A model generated the notes under the pieces. The model was given only the letters and a program-made list of their open reading frames with translations, was not told the DNA's origin and made no database searches. Positions 29,521-40,556 of a DNA stretch of 64,000 bases are shown here, piece by piece. This DNA comes from Boswellia sacra. Taxonomy: Eukaryota; Streptophyta; Magnoliopsida; Sapindales; Burseraceae. The position numbers and the translations under genes are program-made. The stretch's first letter is position 1. Each line of letters opens with the position of its first letter. The stretch spans positions 1 to 64,000 of the forward strand of contig SNVD02010171.1 of NCBI GenBank assembly GCA_013180625.2. Direction: 5' to 3'.

Positions 29521-30174
29521 TCTTAAATAATTAAAATATTCAAAATTATCTAAATAAATGTTTAAAAATTTAAATATTTAACAAAATGATTTTAAATCAA
29601 CGTTTAAATTTTTAATCTAAATATTAAATTGGTTTTTATTTATATCAATTAATTAATGAAATATTGTAAAATATCTATTATATAATTTATCTAATCTAAT
29701 ATTACACCAAACACAATTCAGTAACAGAAATGTCATAATGCAAAATGTACTAAAGGATTAGGTACCTCCAAATGCAAATAGATACCTCTACCTCTGTTGG
29801 AGTGGGAGTGGGTCCACATATAACAATGGTGATCAAGTGATCAAGATTAAAAGTAAGTGATAAAAATAGTATATGTATATTTTAATTAATGGTAATTTTA
29901 TACTGCTCTCATCTTTATTGATTTTGTTTATTTACTCTCTCTTCTCTCTTCTTTATCTCCTTACCTCTCGTTCAGAGAATAAGATGTGCTCAATTTGAAG
30001 TAATATACTTAACGTTAGTTAGTAGCAGCAAGAGTCTTCCCTTGTATTAATCTTCAAATTACGCAAATGGAACGGCACCAACTTGACAGCCAAAAGAAAC
30101 ACTAGGCTGTCACTGTATATAACGGTTTTGGTACCTGCTGTGATGATCATTTCCCTTCCCCTCTCATTGATTCC
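29519..30174. other. AT-rich spacer 5' of OMT copy B
   Basis: No gene is seen. A CT-rich segment near 29930-29970 and a TATA-like 'tgtatataac' near 30113 could be leftovers of the promoter of OMT copy B. Confidence 0.35.
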
Positions 30175-30900
30175 ATGCAAAAACTTACATTCCTAAACAC
30201 CATGCAAGGACTAGTAGAAGAAGAAGAAGTGGGCAACCAAGCCAGGAACCTAGCGAATGCCATGGTTCTTCCAATGGTCCCGAAATCAGCCCTCGAGCTC
30301 AATTATCTTCGCGACCGGGAATGGCGTTTTCCTCTTTCACCCTCCGAGATTGCAAGTAAGCTCCCTACCAAGAACCCCGACACACTAGATATATTCAACT
30401 GCTTGGTTATAACCGGAGAGAATGGGAAAGTTGACAGACTGTATAGTGCTCGCCCGATTTACAAGTTTCTTGTTAAAAATGATCCTGATGGAATTGGAGG
30501 GTCTTTTGCTCCTTTATTACTTTTGAAAGGTGACAAGGTTTCCCTGGAGGGCTGTTGATTTTTCTTACTGAAATTTCGTTCATTTGCTTTTGTTATTTTG
30601 CTTCAGAATTTCTATGTATTCTTGTTTCAATATATATATATTTTGGACAAAGAATGATTATTCTTATTTTTATATGCTTAATAATGTTACATGGATATTG
30701 TACTTCTCAGGTATCAATTAACTGATGCTATACTAGAAGGTGGAATCCATTTCAACGGGGCATATGGGAAGACGGTATTCGAATGCATAGAAACCCATCA
30801 AAGGATGGAGCCGGTTTTTGACAGGGCAATGTTACTTTGAAGCATACAACCTTGCTTATGAAAAAGATTATTGATGTTTACGAAGGATTTGGAGGCTTAA
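30175..30900 (+). pseudogene. OMT copy B: exons 1-2 only, plus strand
   Basis: Exon 1 (from ATG 30175, or 30202) shows GNQARNLANAMVLPMV, LSPSEIASKLPTKNPD and ENGKVDRLYSARPIYKFLVK, the dimerisation domain of COMT-type enzymes. An internal deletion follows NPD, where the family has about 15 more residues. The exon 1 donor is destroyed: tggtaa in copy D is tgttga here (about 30554-30559), giving an immediate stop. Exon 2, from about 30713, has YQLTDAILEGGIHFNGAYGK, a frameshift/stop at about 30833-30839, then MKKIIDVYEGFGG. It breaks off near 30900, before the SAM motif. Confidence 0.88.
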
Positions 30901-31114
30901 TTTAACACAATCAACATTATTAAGCATATAAGATAATAATAATCATTCTTTGTCCAAAATATATATAGAGAAGATTATTTATGTTCCGTTGCTTCACTAA
31001 TTAAGAACTCTACTAATCCACAATTTAACACATTCAAATTGCGTTTAATAAGCAAGATGAGAGGAGACACAAAGAGCAATGACCTATGCTAAAGACAGAG
31101 ACAACTTTTTATTA

Positions 31115-33342
31115 TTAGAAAGCTTCGGTATTCTCGGGAGCAACAGGAAGAATCGATTGAACAATGATCACTTTGCCAGGGTTAGGAAGAGCTTCGCAAC
31201 AATTCTTGAGAAGTTTCAAGCAATTATCACTCCAATCATTGAGTATCCAGTGCAAGTTTCATTTACTTGTATCAATGAAAACAACTGCCAAAACAGCATT
31301 TGAAGAATAAACAAATACTTATAAAAACACTCGGGAGTGATTTCTGGCATAAAGCAAATGTTATTGAGACAAAATGATACAAGAATAGTGAAGGTGGGGT
31401 AGGATGAATAATGACTTTTATTGATAATGAAATGTCCTCATACAATGGCTTTTATAATGACAGGAGATAAAGACAAATCAATAAACAAATATATTGTTAC
31501 ATAATGTTATCACATGAAAGAGTAAATCTGTCGTACATCACATTGATGTGACGTAGATATGACGCTCCTGCAGCAGATGTATCACACGTTTACTTCACAT
31601 GAAGGCATTACTGATCAGACATAGTTGAGTGTTTTGCTTTCCACGTCAGGCCAGCATGGGTGTCTTTGTATTTATATATTTCTCTTTCACAATAATTTAT
31701 GAGAACCATAGATAACCCATTTCTATATAGATTATCTATAGATGCCAAGTCAATAACATGAGAAAAAGGAAGAGATTCGCTACGAAGCCTGATCCCTGTA
31801 TTGTCATATTACATTCATTTTCCTCCTTACTGAATTGATCACAAAAAAGATGAACTGATATACAACTAGAAATAGGTGATATTCCTACCACATTACCAGA
31901 ACTATAGCATGAAGATTACCTTCATGAAAATAGCGTCCCCTTTTGGAACGCTCACAAACATATCTCCCCCCACATGCTCTACAGCTGCACAACAACACAA
32001 CAAGCCTTTCAGTTATTCACAACATGTATTCTCTGATCAATTATGAATGATATTTGGTGCATCAAGTTTGCAAACACTAACATCGAGGTAGTTTTCAGGT
32101 TAGCATTGACCGTCAGGACTGTAATTTTAATGAATGATTTAAGTATACTAACTATTCATTTCTGATAACATATTGTATATAACATCTCTCACTCCATGCA
32201 TTACCGAACATCCTATTATATTTGCAATTTACAGTGTTGCCACAAGAGCAAATAAAAAAATTACAGCAATTCAGTACCTGAATATGAAGAAGCATCAGCT
32301 AAAACATGAGGCAAATCAAAATTAATGCCCTTAATGCGAGGATGCTTAAAAGTCATGAGATGAAGAGTAACACTTTCAAGCCTTCAAATCCTTTGTAAAC
32401 ATCAAGAATCTTCTTCATGATCAAGGTTGTGTGGTTCGACATTGCCTGATTGAACACCCGGTTGAACCTTGGATCAGTTTCAGGGTATTCAAATGCTGTC
32501 ATCCCATATGCTCTGTTGAATGGGATTCCACCCTCTAGTATAACATCATTTAAATGATACCTGATAGCCAGTGAATGATCAGCACATATATACAACAAAA
32601 GTCATTTCAAAAATTATAATTAGATAACCATTATTTGTGTCAGAGCCTTAAATATTAAAAATATTAAAGTCAAACTTACACCTACAAATTTTAACTTAGA
32701 AATAACAATAATGATAATTTAATATGTGCCAAAATCATGATCATCCGACAGTTATAAATTTAAATTTTCCGTATCATTTAAAAAATTAATTAAACATAAT
32801 TATGTTTGTGAGGTTTGATCCGTCCACTTTATAAGCGCATAAGTTTCAAGATTTTAGGAAATGGCACATGTATTCTAAAATTTGAAGCAAAACAGTAGAA
32901 AGCAAATAAAATCATAATTCTCAAAATCAATAGCTCGAAAAAAGAAGTACCAGCTCTCCATGAAGACCTTATCATGGTGCAACAAGAACAAAGGAGCAAC
33001 ACTCCCTCCATCTTGATTCTTAACAAGGAACTTGAAAATGGACCCAGCACCGTACAATCTCTCAACTTCCCCATTCTCAAGTGCTTCTAACCTAGCACTT
33101 GAGTATATCATAGCCAGCCAATAGCCGAAGCATCCAATCAAGCAAGACGGGAGCGTCACCATTCTTGGTTGGAAAGCCTACTTGCGATCTCTGAAGGCGA
33201 GAGGAAAGCGCCGTCAGCGGATGTGGAGATGATGTCAATAACATTGAGATCGAGAGCTGATTTCAGGACCATTGGAAGAACTACGGCATTTGCTAACCTT
33301 AATAGCTTGCTTGCCCACCTCCTCCTCTTCCTGTGCTCGCGA
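31115..33342 (-). pseudogene. OMT copy C: all four exons but inactivated, minus strand
   Basis: Exon 1 spans about 33342-32954. It opens SRAQEEEEVGKQAI and, across at least three frameshifts, continues NAVVLPMVLKSAL, FLSPSEIAS, DWMLRLLAGYDIL and GEVERLYGAGSIFKFLVK. Exon 2 spans 32560-32279: [30 protein letters not shown] and [17 protein letters not shown]. It then jumps straight to the sequence for [20 protein letters not shown] in another frame, so the DVGGGIG SAM-binding loop is deleted. Exon 3 spans about 31984-31920 ([20 protein letters not shown]). Exon 4 spans about 31255-31120 and is truncated after [15 protein letters not shown] sequence, with Gln for the first Glu. It cannot bind SAM. 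Confidence 0.88.
31311..31690. other. Insertion inside copy C intron 3, absent from the sister block
   Basis: Relative to the duplicated block at 37490-37530, about 375 bp are extra here, between 'gaataaacaaat' and 'atgagaacc'. The content is non-coding and moderately GC-balanced, and resembles an LTR or its fragment, but no terminal duplication could be confirmed. Confidence 0.4.
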
Positions 33343-35048
33343 CATGTCGGTTAGAAGCAGTATTAATTTCCTCTAGTGGGTTGGGGTTGGCTTCTTCAGT
33401 GAGCGGGAATTTGATCGGAGTGGGGTCAGCTGAATCTGTGCCGTTGAATTTGCTGAATTTGACCGGAACGGAACGACCGTTCGGTCAGCTTGTGCGCGCG
33501 CGCGTGTTGTTGATGGTTGTTTAGTTTGTTCATTACAGTACAGGAAGCAGTAAAAAGTAGAGTCGCCGAGTACGTTAGCCCAAGCTCTCATTGGACTCTC
33601 TCCAGATTCCCATCCATTTGGATAAAACTCTTGGGCTCATGTTACAAGTACAAATAATGCCTCCATGTGCCCTTTTTGGTCTAATTAAAAAGTGAAAAAT
33701 AAGCAAGAAAACCATAGATTGCAACTTTTTTATGAAATGAACATAACTAATATATTCCAATGCATCATGATATGAGACTATTTTTGAAATAATTACACTT
33801 ATGATTGGATAAAATTTTGAAATTTAGTAACGATATTTATGATAAATTTTGATGAAACAAATAGATTTTATTATAAAATCTAACAAAAAGTATAAACTTC
33901 TAATGAACTTCATAAATTTACAATACGAGGATGATCAAATATATTATACTAAAAGTTGCACGACATTAAACATGAAAATGTAGTTGTTTCCTACCCCACC
34001 CCTTCTTTAGAAGTACATCAATTTCAATAATCTGATTTGGTGTGCAGTGGCATTCAAATTGTAGAGGAAAGCATCTGTCATGCCCTTGTTGGCTCGAAGG
34101 CAATGCCTTCGCGGCATGACAAATTCTTTCATTGTAGAGACATTGAAGTGGGAGTTTAATCAATCTCAATGAAATTGTAATATTTCATTATAATAGTTAG
34201 ATCTTACATTTTTATAATGATATATTGTTTAAGTGTATATATAATTCCAAATTCATTTACTAATTTGTATATTACTTTCTTAACCACTTCATGTTAGCAT
34301 CTCATTAGATAATTTAAAAGATTAAATGTATACAAGATCATAATTTATTGATGTGATTTTTGTTTTGGCAAAGAGCATGATGATATATCATATACTATAT
34401 TGGTAATGCAAATATTAAATAATAAGATTATTTGCATCCGAAACAAATTAGTCAGCACACTTATATTCTCAACATATTTATTACTAAAAAAACTAACACT
34501 GTAATTATTTACTTTGTACACCCTTTAAATTCTCAAAAATAATCCTAATTCCTTTCCCTCCCATTAGCATCCAGTTCATCTTCTTCATTATTTTCTATTT
34601 CTTAACACAAAGGAAATCATAACGAAGAATGGAACTATGAACGCAACCAGAAAATATGATAACTAGAAAATGAAGAAAACCTACCAACCCGCAATTATCG
34701 TAGGATTTGCAAATTCTTATATGTAATTGAAGCATCCCCTCTATTCAATTAAACTGAAACAAAAAATTTTCAAATAATAAAGTTGAGAAACCAATTGAAA
34801 ATTATCAATTTTAATTTCATTATCTCTTGTTAAAGAGGAGTAATTCTAAGAATACTTTTTCTTTTCTTTTTCTTAATATCCGATGCTAGGTGTACAAAGT
34901 AGTGTCTCTCTTTTCTTGTTTTAAATTTCAGTTATTATGTCTCTTTAAGTACTTTCAAAGATATTTTTAGTACAAAAAATTATAAAAAACGGTGCTATAA
35001 GTGAGAAATCATGAGTGTCTCAAACCATATTTAACACTTTCTTGTATT
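33343..35048. other. Intergenic, no gene seen
   Basis: This is the 5' side of OMT copy C. A G/C-richer patch at 33360-33520, including a short (GC)n run at 33496-33504, carries a small direct repeat (gaatttga/ggaacggaac). No protein family is recognised in the short ORFs on either strand. Confidence 0.4.
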
Positions 35049-35770
35049 ATATATAGAGTTGTTCTATTTGACCCTCATTTTCTATCTCTTCATCCCCCAC
35101 TTCTAAATTAACCCAATTAAAAATTTTAAACCCCTATTTTTTTCTTGCTAAACCCCACTTTAGTCCCAAATTACCTTTTATTAATTGTTGTATAACTTTT
35201 GGGGGACTTATAAGACTAATTTGCTCGAAACTTCTCCTACTCTTTCTTCTTCATGTGAAAGTCAAACTCCTCCTCTTTCATCTTTAATATCTCAATTGCA
35301 AACTAGAAACTCTGATAACCTATTTTCTAGTTGTTGATTCTAGAATAGCAGAAGAGTAATCCTTCATCAAGTAGATGGAAAAGGGAATGAATAATCTTCC
35401 AATTGTTAGAAATATGCGAGAAAGAAGCAAAGAAACTTTTTTTTTTTTTTGCTATAATTTTTTCTTGTAAATCTACATATGATTTTGTTAATATATTTGT
35501 TCCATTTTGCATTCATTTTGTAAATATTTCAATTTTATGGATTTGTAAACTTATGATTGTCTTGTTAGTGTTTGTGTATTTGTTTGAGATAAATTTTTCT
35601 TTATATTATTTATGAAAATTGAAACATCTGATTATGCAAATTATTTGAAATTTTGTTTTGTCTTTTTTATTAATTTTATATCAAGATAAAACTATAAAAA
35701 AAAAAAAAGAAGATACAATAAAAGTAGGAGTTAAAGGGCTAAAAGATGGGACTAAATAGAACTACTTTTG
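35049..35770. mobile_element. Possible MITE-like element
   Basis: Left sequence tagagttgttctatttgacc is inverted at the right as ggactaaatagaactac, with tatata on both outer sides (about 35049 and 35773). About 720 bp, AT-rich, no ORF of interest. The target duplication is uncertain because the flank is low complexity. Confidence 0.4.
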
Positions 35771-36250
35771 TATATATAACGTGATTGCATATCTTCAATA
35801 TCACAACCCGACAAATAGAAAATGAAAAAGAATCCTCTTTCTTCACAATCCAAGAAGGAGCGTATATGCATTGGGAATAATTGTTTACAAAGTAAGTCAA
35901 ATCACCAAATATTAAAGATAATAAACCATAAAACACGTTCTATAACCAACGACTAATACCTAACTTTATAGAGATAATGCTGAGTAACACAATTCTTATC
36001 CAAATCATAGGTCATAAAAAAAGTACAATTCTAATAATCGAATGAATATCAACCATTGACTTTGCTTTAACTAAAGTATACCATATAACAATATCAATAT
36101 CGACAAGATAACATATTCCCATATCATTCTATCAACTCAAAATACTACTCTGAGTTGCAAGTAACTGTGCATTTTCCATCTTTAGTGAGGCTTCAGATTC
36201 AGTCCAGATTTTGTTTTTGTTTTTGGTTATACTATTAAAATTGCTATTAT
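35771..36250. other. Intergenic, no gene seen
   Basis: AT-rich sequence upstream of OMT copy D; nothing recognisable. Confidence 0.4.
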
Positions 36251-36990
36251 GCGAGGACAAGTAGTGGAGGAAGAAGAATTGGGCAACCAAGCCATGAACA
36301 CGGCGAACACCATGGTTCTTCCAATGGTCTTGAAATCAGCGCTCGAGCTCAACATCATAGGCATTTCCTCGCAACCGGGAATGGCGTTTTCCTCCCTCAC
36401 CCACCGAGATTGCAAGTAATTAAGCTTCCTACCAAGATCCCAACGCACTCGTCTTGCTTGACCGCAGGTTGCGGCTTGTGGCCAGCTATGATATACTCAA
36501 CCACTCGGTTACAATTGGAGAGAATGGGAAAGTTGAGAGAGTGTATAGTGCTTGACCCATTTGCAAGTTTCTTGTTAAAAATGAACCTGATGAAATTGGA
36601 GGGTCTTGTGCTCCTTTGTTACTTTAGAAAGCTGACAAGTTTTCCCTGGAAAGCTGGTAATTTTTCTTACTAATATTTCGTCCGTTGCTTTTGTTGTTTT
36701 GCTTCAGAAATTCCTATCTATTCTTGTTTCTATATATATTTTGGACAAAGAACAATTATTATTATTTTATATTCTTAATAACGTTAGATGGATATTGTAC
36801 TTTTCAGGTATCAATTAACTGACGCTATACTAGAAGGCGGATTCCCTGTCAACGGGGCATATGGGAAGATGGTATTTGAATACATAGAAACCAATCAAAG
36901 GATGGAGCCAGTGTTCGACAAGGCAATGGTACGTTGAAGCATATATACAACCTTGATTACGAAAAAGGTTATTGATGTTTACTAAGGATT
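36251..36990 (+). pseudogene. OMT copy D: exons 1-2, plus strand, multiple stops
   Basis: Exon 1 shows VVEEEELGNQAM, VLPMVLKSALELNIIG and, after frameshifts, SPTEIA-, ASYDIL- and ENGKVERVYSA-like pieces. There is an in-frame TAA at about 36417 and a CGA-to-TGA change at about 36553. The exon 1 donor (ctg/gtaatt, 36656-36658) is intact, unlike copy B. Exon 2, from about 36813, has YQLTDAILEGGFPVNGAYGK, a stop at about 36935, then a KKVIDVY-like piece, and breaks off near 36990 before the SAM motif. It is a sister of copy B. Confidence 0.85.
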
Positions 36991-37139
36991 TGAAGGCTTT
37001 TTGCTCCACTTATTAAGAACTCTACTACATAATTTAACACAATCATATTGCGTTTTAATGAGCAACATGAGAGGAGACACAGAGCAATGACTTATGCTAA
37101 GACATAGACAACTTTTCATTATTAGAAAGCTTCAGAATT

Positions 37140-37443
37140 GCTCATTTGCGGAACTCCCTAACCCAGATGTTGTATGCAGAACATATGACTTCACAGTTGG
37201 AATATCCAGATTTCGCTGCTAATTGCCTCGTACTCTTTCTGGGTCCTCTCTTTTCCTCCTGGGTTGTGAGCCAGCGTATCGAGATCTTGCTCAAAGACAA
37301 TGTTTGATGACATGGTATTCTCGGGAGTAACAGGAAGAATTGATTCGACGACGATCACTTTGCCAGCATTAGGAACAGCTTCGCAACAATTCTTGAGAAG
37401 TTTCAAGCAATGCTTATCACTCCAATCATGAAGTATCCACTGC
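37140..37443 (-). pseudogene. OMT copy E: exon 4 only, minus strand
   Basis: The exon starts at an AG acceptor near 37443 and reads [18 protein letters not shown] (catalytic His present), VIVVESILPVTPENT and PGGKERTQKEYEAI. A frameshift near 37215 moves the C-terminal part into another frame, where it still ends with an EFRK-like tail and stop at about 37145-37150. Exons 1-3 of this copy are missing. Exons 1-2 of copy D lie directly on its 3' side in the opposite orientation. Confidence 0.85.
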
Positions 37444-38939
37444 AAGTTTCATCAACTTTTATCAATGAAAACAACTACCAAAACAGCATATGAAGGATAA
37501 ACAAATTAGCTTAAGTTTTGAGAACCATAGATAATCCATTTCTATCATAGAATATCTTTTTTAAGTATATTCATCTGATGCCAAGTCAGTAACATGAAGA
37601 AAAAGGAAGAGATTTGCACGAAGCCTGATCCCTGTATTGTCATATTTCATTCATTTTCCTCCTTACTGAATTGATCACATGGACCCCACTCTGGCCCTCT
37701 TTCTCTCAGCACTCGCTCTCTCACCGTCCGCACCATTGTAGACAAACATAACCATCAATAACGTTACCCACAAAACCCAACCATTGTGAACCCCAAACCC
37801 AAAAACCATGAAAGCAAAATGAAGAATACATAACCTAGAACCTAAAATCTATAACACATCAAAACACCAGCCACCATTCCACACCACCAACATACTAGCA
37901 ACCGCCCCCACGGCCAAACAAACAGCTGGCCACCAATAAAAAATACAGCCAACCACCACCAAAAATATAAAAACCAAAAACTCATTGTATGCTGAGCATG
38001 GCGAGAGGAATTTGATGCTCCTCACCGATCCATGCTCGACCTGTGACTCATCGTGATTTTGGCGGTGGTGTAGGATTTGGTATAAGGAGGAGGAGGAGGA
38101 GGAATACGGGGGGTTTAGAGGAGGGAACAGAGGGACGAGGAGGATGGCGAGAGACATGCGATGCTCCTCACTAATACGCACTCGATCTCACCCAAAGCTG
38201 AGATTATCATGCTCGATTTCTAATTTAACTCCACAAACTTCAAAGAATTGGAAATACTTACCCCTCTCTTTTTGTTACTTGTTAACTATGAAAGTTTTGA
38301 AATAGGCCCCAAAGAGTTCGCGTGCACTTGCAATTTCACTAAAATACACTGCTCTGTTAATTCAAAAGAAAACGGAAACCTCTATTGGAGTTAAATGATG
38401 CAAAGTGACAAATTTGGTGGCGCGCTGATATAAACGAAAAGACGCTTTTGGCGCATTAGAGTAAAGCTCAAGGGGTATTTTTGATATTATCCCAATAAAA
38501 CGTAGCCCCAATCCCCCCAAAACAAAAACAAAATTAACGTTGCTGCCTTGGGTGAAAAGCACACATCATCCCGAAGGCGAAAAAATTCGTCTCTATCCTT
38601 GAGGTAATCTAACACTATCTTTTAGTTTACCTTCACTGTGAAGAAAATCCTTTTGTGGGTTATTTGTTTTTTGCATGATTAATGGCTGGCGTGATACATG
38701 GCTTTTGTTGCTTTTCAATTATAGCTTCTGTTGTCCCTTGATTTACCAGGATTATGCTGTGTTTTTTACTGGGTTTTGTGTAAAACTTGGGAGTATCGAG
38801 TTTGTCCACTTAAGGTGTTTGGTGAAATGACAATGAGAAAATAGAGCTTTGAATACTGGGTTTCAATTCATTCTATGCTTGTTATGTTTCACTCTTTTGG
38901 GTTTATGACTAATGATGAACATTTGGAATAGGAGCTGTT
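37444..38939. promoter_or_regulatory. Spacer and probable promoter/5' UTR of FolB
   Basis: 37500-37690 matches the copy C flank at 31690-31850. 37690-38200 is C/A-rich; an ORF of 110 codons on the minus strand has no recognisable content. The transcribed leader of the aldolase gene probably lies near 38500-38604, with a 5' UTR intron from the donor at about 38604 (gaggtaatc) to the acceptor just before 38932 (ggaatag). This leader is inferred from splice signals only. Confidence 0.35.
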
Positions 38940-39744
38940 ATGGAAGATGCTGGGTTATTGAGGGGAGACAAACTCATATTGAGAGGGTTGAAGTTTCATG
39001 GCTTCCACGGGGTGAAGCCTGAAGAAAAGAAACTTGGTCAGAAGTTTCTGATAGATGTTGATGCCTGGATGGATCTTCGGAAGGCTGGTAAAACTGATTG
39101 CATTTCAGATACTGTTAGCTATACCGATATTTACCAGTAAGCACAATTCAAACCCATCATCTATAATTCCTGAAATTAGCAAGCCCAAGTACGTGTATAA
39201 CCCATGGTGCCATATATACCAAATTTTATAGGAAATCGTAAATTCCGAATGACTAGCTGCAAATTTAATACTATCGTATGATCGATTAAATCATTACACT
39301 ATTCACTTAGCAATTATTAATTAGTTTCATAATATTATTGGAGATACAAATTTGGTATAAAATTTAGGATGGATAATACTATTCAAAAGCAAAATGTGGC
39401 ACTAGTACTTGGATGTATTTTCAGCCTTCATCTTCTGTTATATGGGTCCTGGAATCATCTGAATTATATTTTCCATTGGAAGTGAAATAATATTCAGATA
39501 CTTCAAATCTGACGTGTTTCTGTTTTGAACTAACAGCATAGTCAAGGAAATTGTGGAAGGACAACCTCAGGATCTTCTTGAGTCAGTGGCTCAACTCATC
39601 GCTTCAAACACTATGACAAAACACCCTCAAATTTCTGCTGTACGAGTGAAAGTAGGGAAGCCCCATGTCGCTGTTCATGGTCCTCTTGACTACTTGGGCG
39701 TTGAGATCGTCAGATACAGAAGTATTGATATGCCTAACAGCTGA
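38940..39744 (+). CDS. FOLB: Dihydroneopterin aldolase (FolB), two exons
   Basis: The enzyme converts 7,8-dihydroneopterin to 6-hydroxymethyldihydropterin and glycolaldehyde in folate synthesis, in the plant cytosol. Exon 1 is 38940-39136 and exon 2 is 39537-39744; joined in phase they give 134 residues, the usual FolB length. Key positions: Glu28/Glu29 in HGVKPEEKKLGQ, Tyr61 in SYTDIYHIV (made across the splice), Glu81 in LLESVAQLI and Lys107 in VKVGKPHV, equivalent to the catalytic/pterin-binding residues of bacterial FolB. No lesion is seen and the start ATG is the first in frame. It is convergent with the uL22m gene, with about 0.8 kb between stops. Confidence 0.95.
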
Positions 39745-40556
39745 GCAGGCCTGCATGTGACTTTTTATCTCATTGTAATTTGTAACTGCTAATCAGCTTA
39801 TGTGGGTGATGGTCAAAGTTAAATTTTGTTCGAATGCAGCATTAATCAATGAGTAGACGAAGGTATTTAAAAGCTAGTTTGTTGAAGATTTTACTGTATA
39901 CATTGTATGATTAAATAACTTCCAGTGGTAAAATTGTTATGCCCTTTGGGAATGCTTGTTATCACTTCTCATTAGGCTATTAAAAGGTTAAACTAGAATT
40001 AGCAGAAGCAGCATGTCAAATTAAGTAATCAATTATACAAGAGAATCACGATAATGCCTGTTTATAAAATGTACTCTGATGAGCTGTGAAATGCTGACTT
40101 GTAACTGATAATCAAAGTAAGGAAATTAGAAATTTTAGATGGTTCATTTCCCTAATTTGCAAGAAAAATCCGTCTCTTCCGTATGCAACTCTACACTCAA
40201 GCATTGTCTTGCAATTTCCTTCCAAGTGAAGGGAATAAAGAGAGGAGGAAAAAAAAACGTATACATCTCCAGACAACAGAAAATTATTTCTTCAGACATT
40301 TAAGCTGTAAATGTTTCCATGAAATTCTACACCAGAAGAATTGAGTATTTAAAACCACATGATGACATTCGAAACTACATTTACTCGTTATCCAAACCAA
40401 GTCAATTTCTTTTTCTTTTCCTTTTTTTCCATTATGGCATTTTGTGGTCTGATTCTACAAGACCACTCGAGCTAAAATGAAGAGACGTGAAAGAGTCCCA
40501 AATGCTTCAACAAAACTTTTTAAGAAGACGAGAAAAAAACACGTAAGAAATTTTTT
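39745..40556. other. Convergent 3' region between FolB and uL22m
   Basis: Shared downstream region of two tail-to-tail genes. No ORF of note. A/T-rich with several aataaa-like signals on both strands, e.g. attaaataac near 39911; polyadenylation sites cannot be fixed by eye. Confidence 0.4.

Noticed and set aside
37849..38181. 110-codon minus-strand ORF with a hydrophobic stretch
   Set aside because: No family resemblance, C/A-rich low-complexity source, no splice or start context; probably chance.
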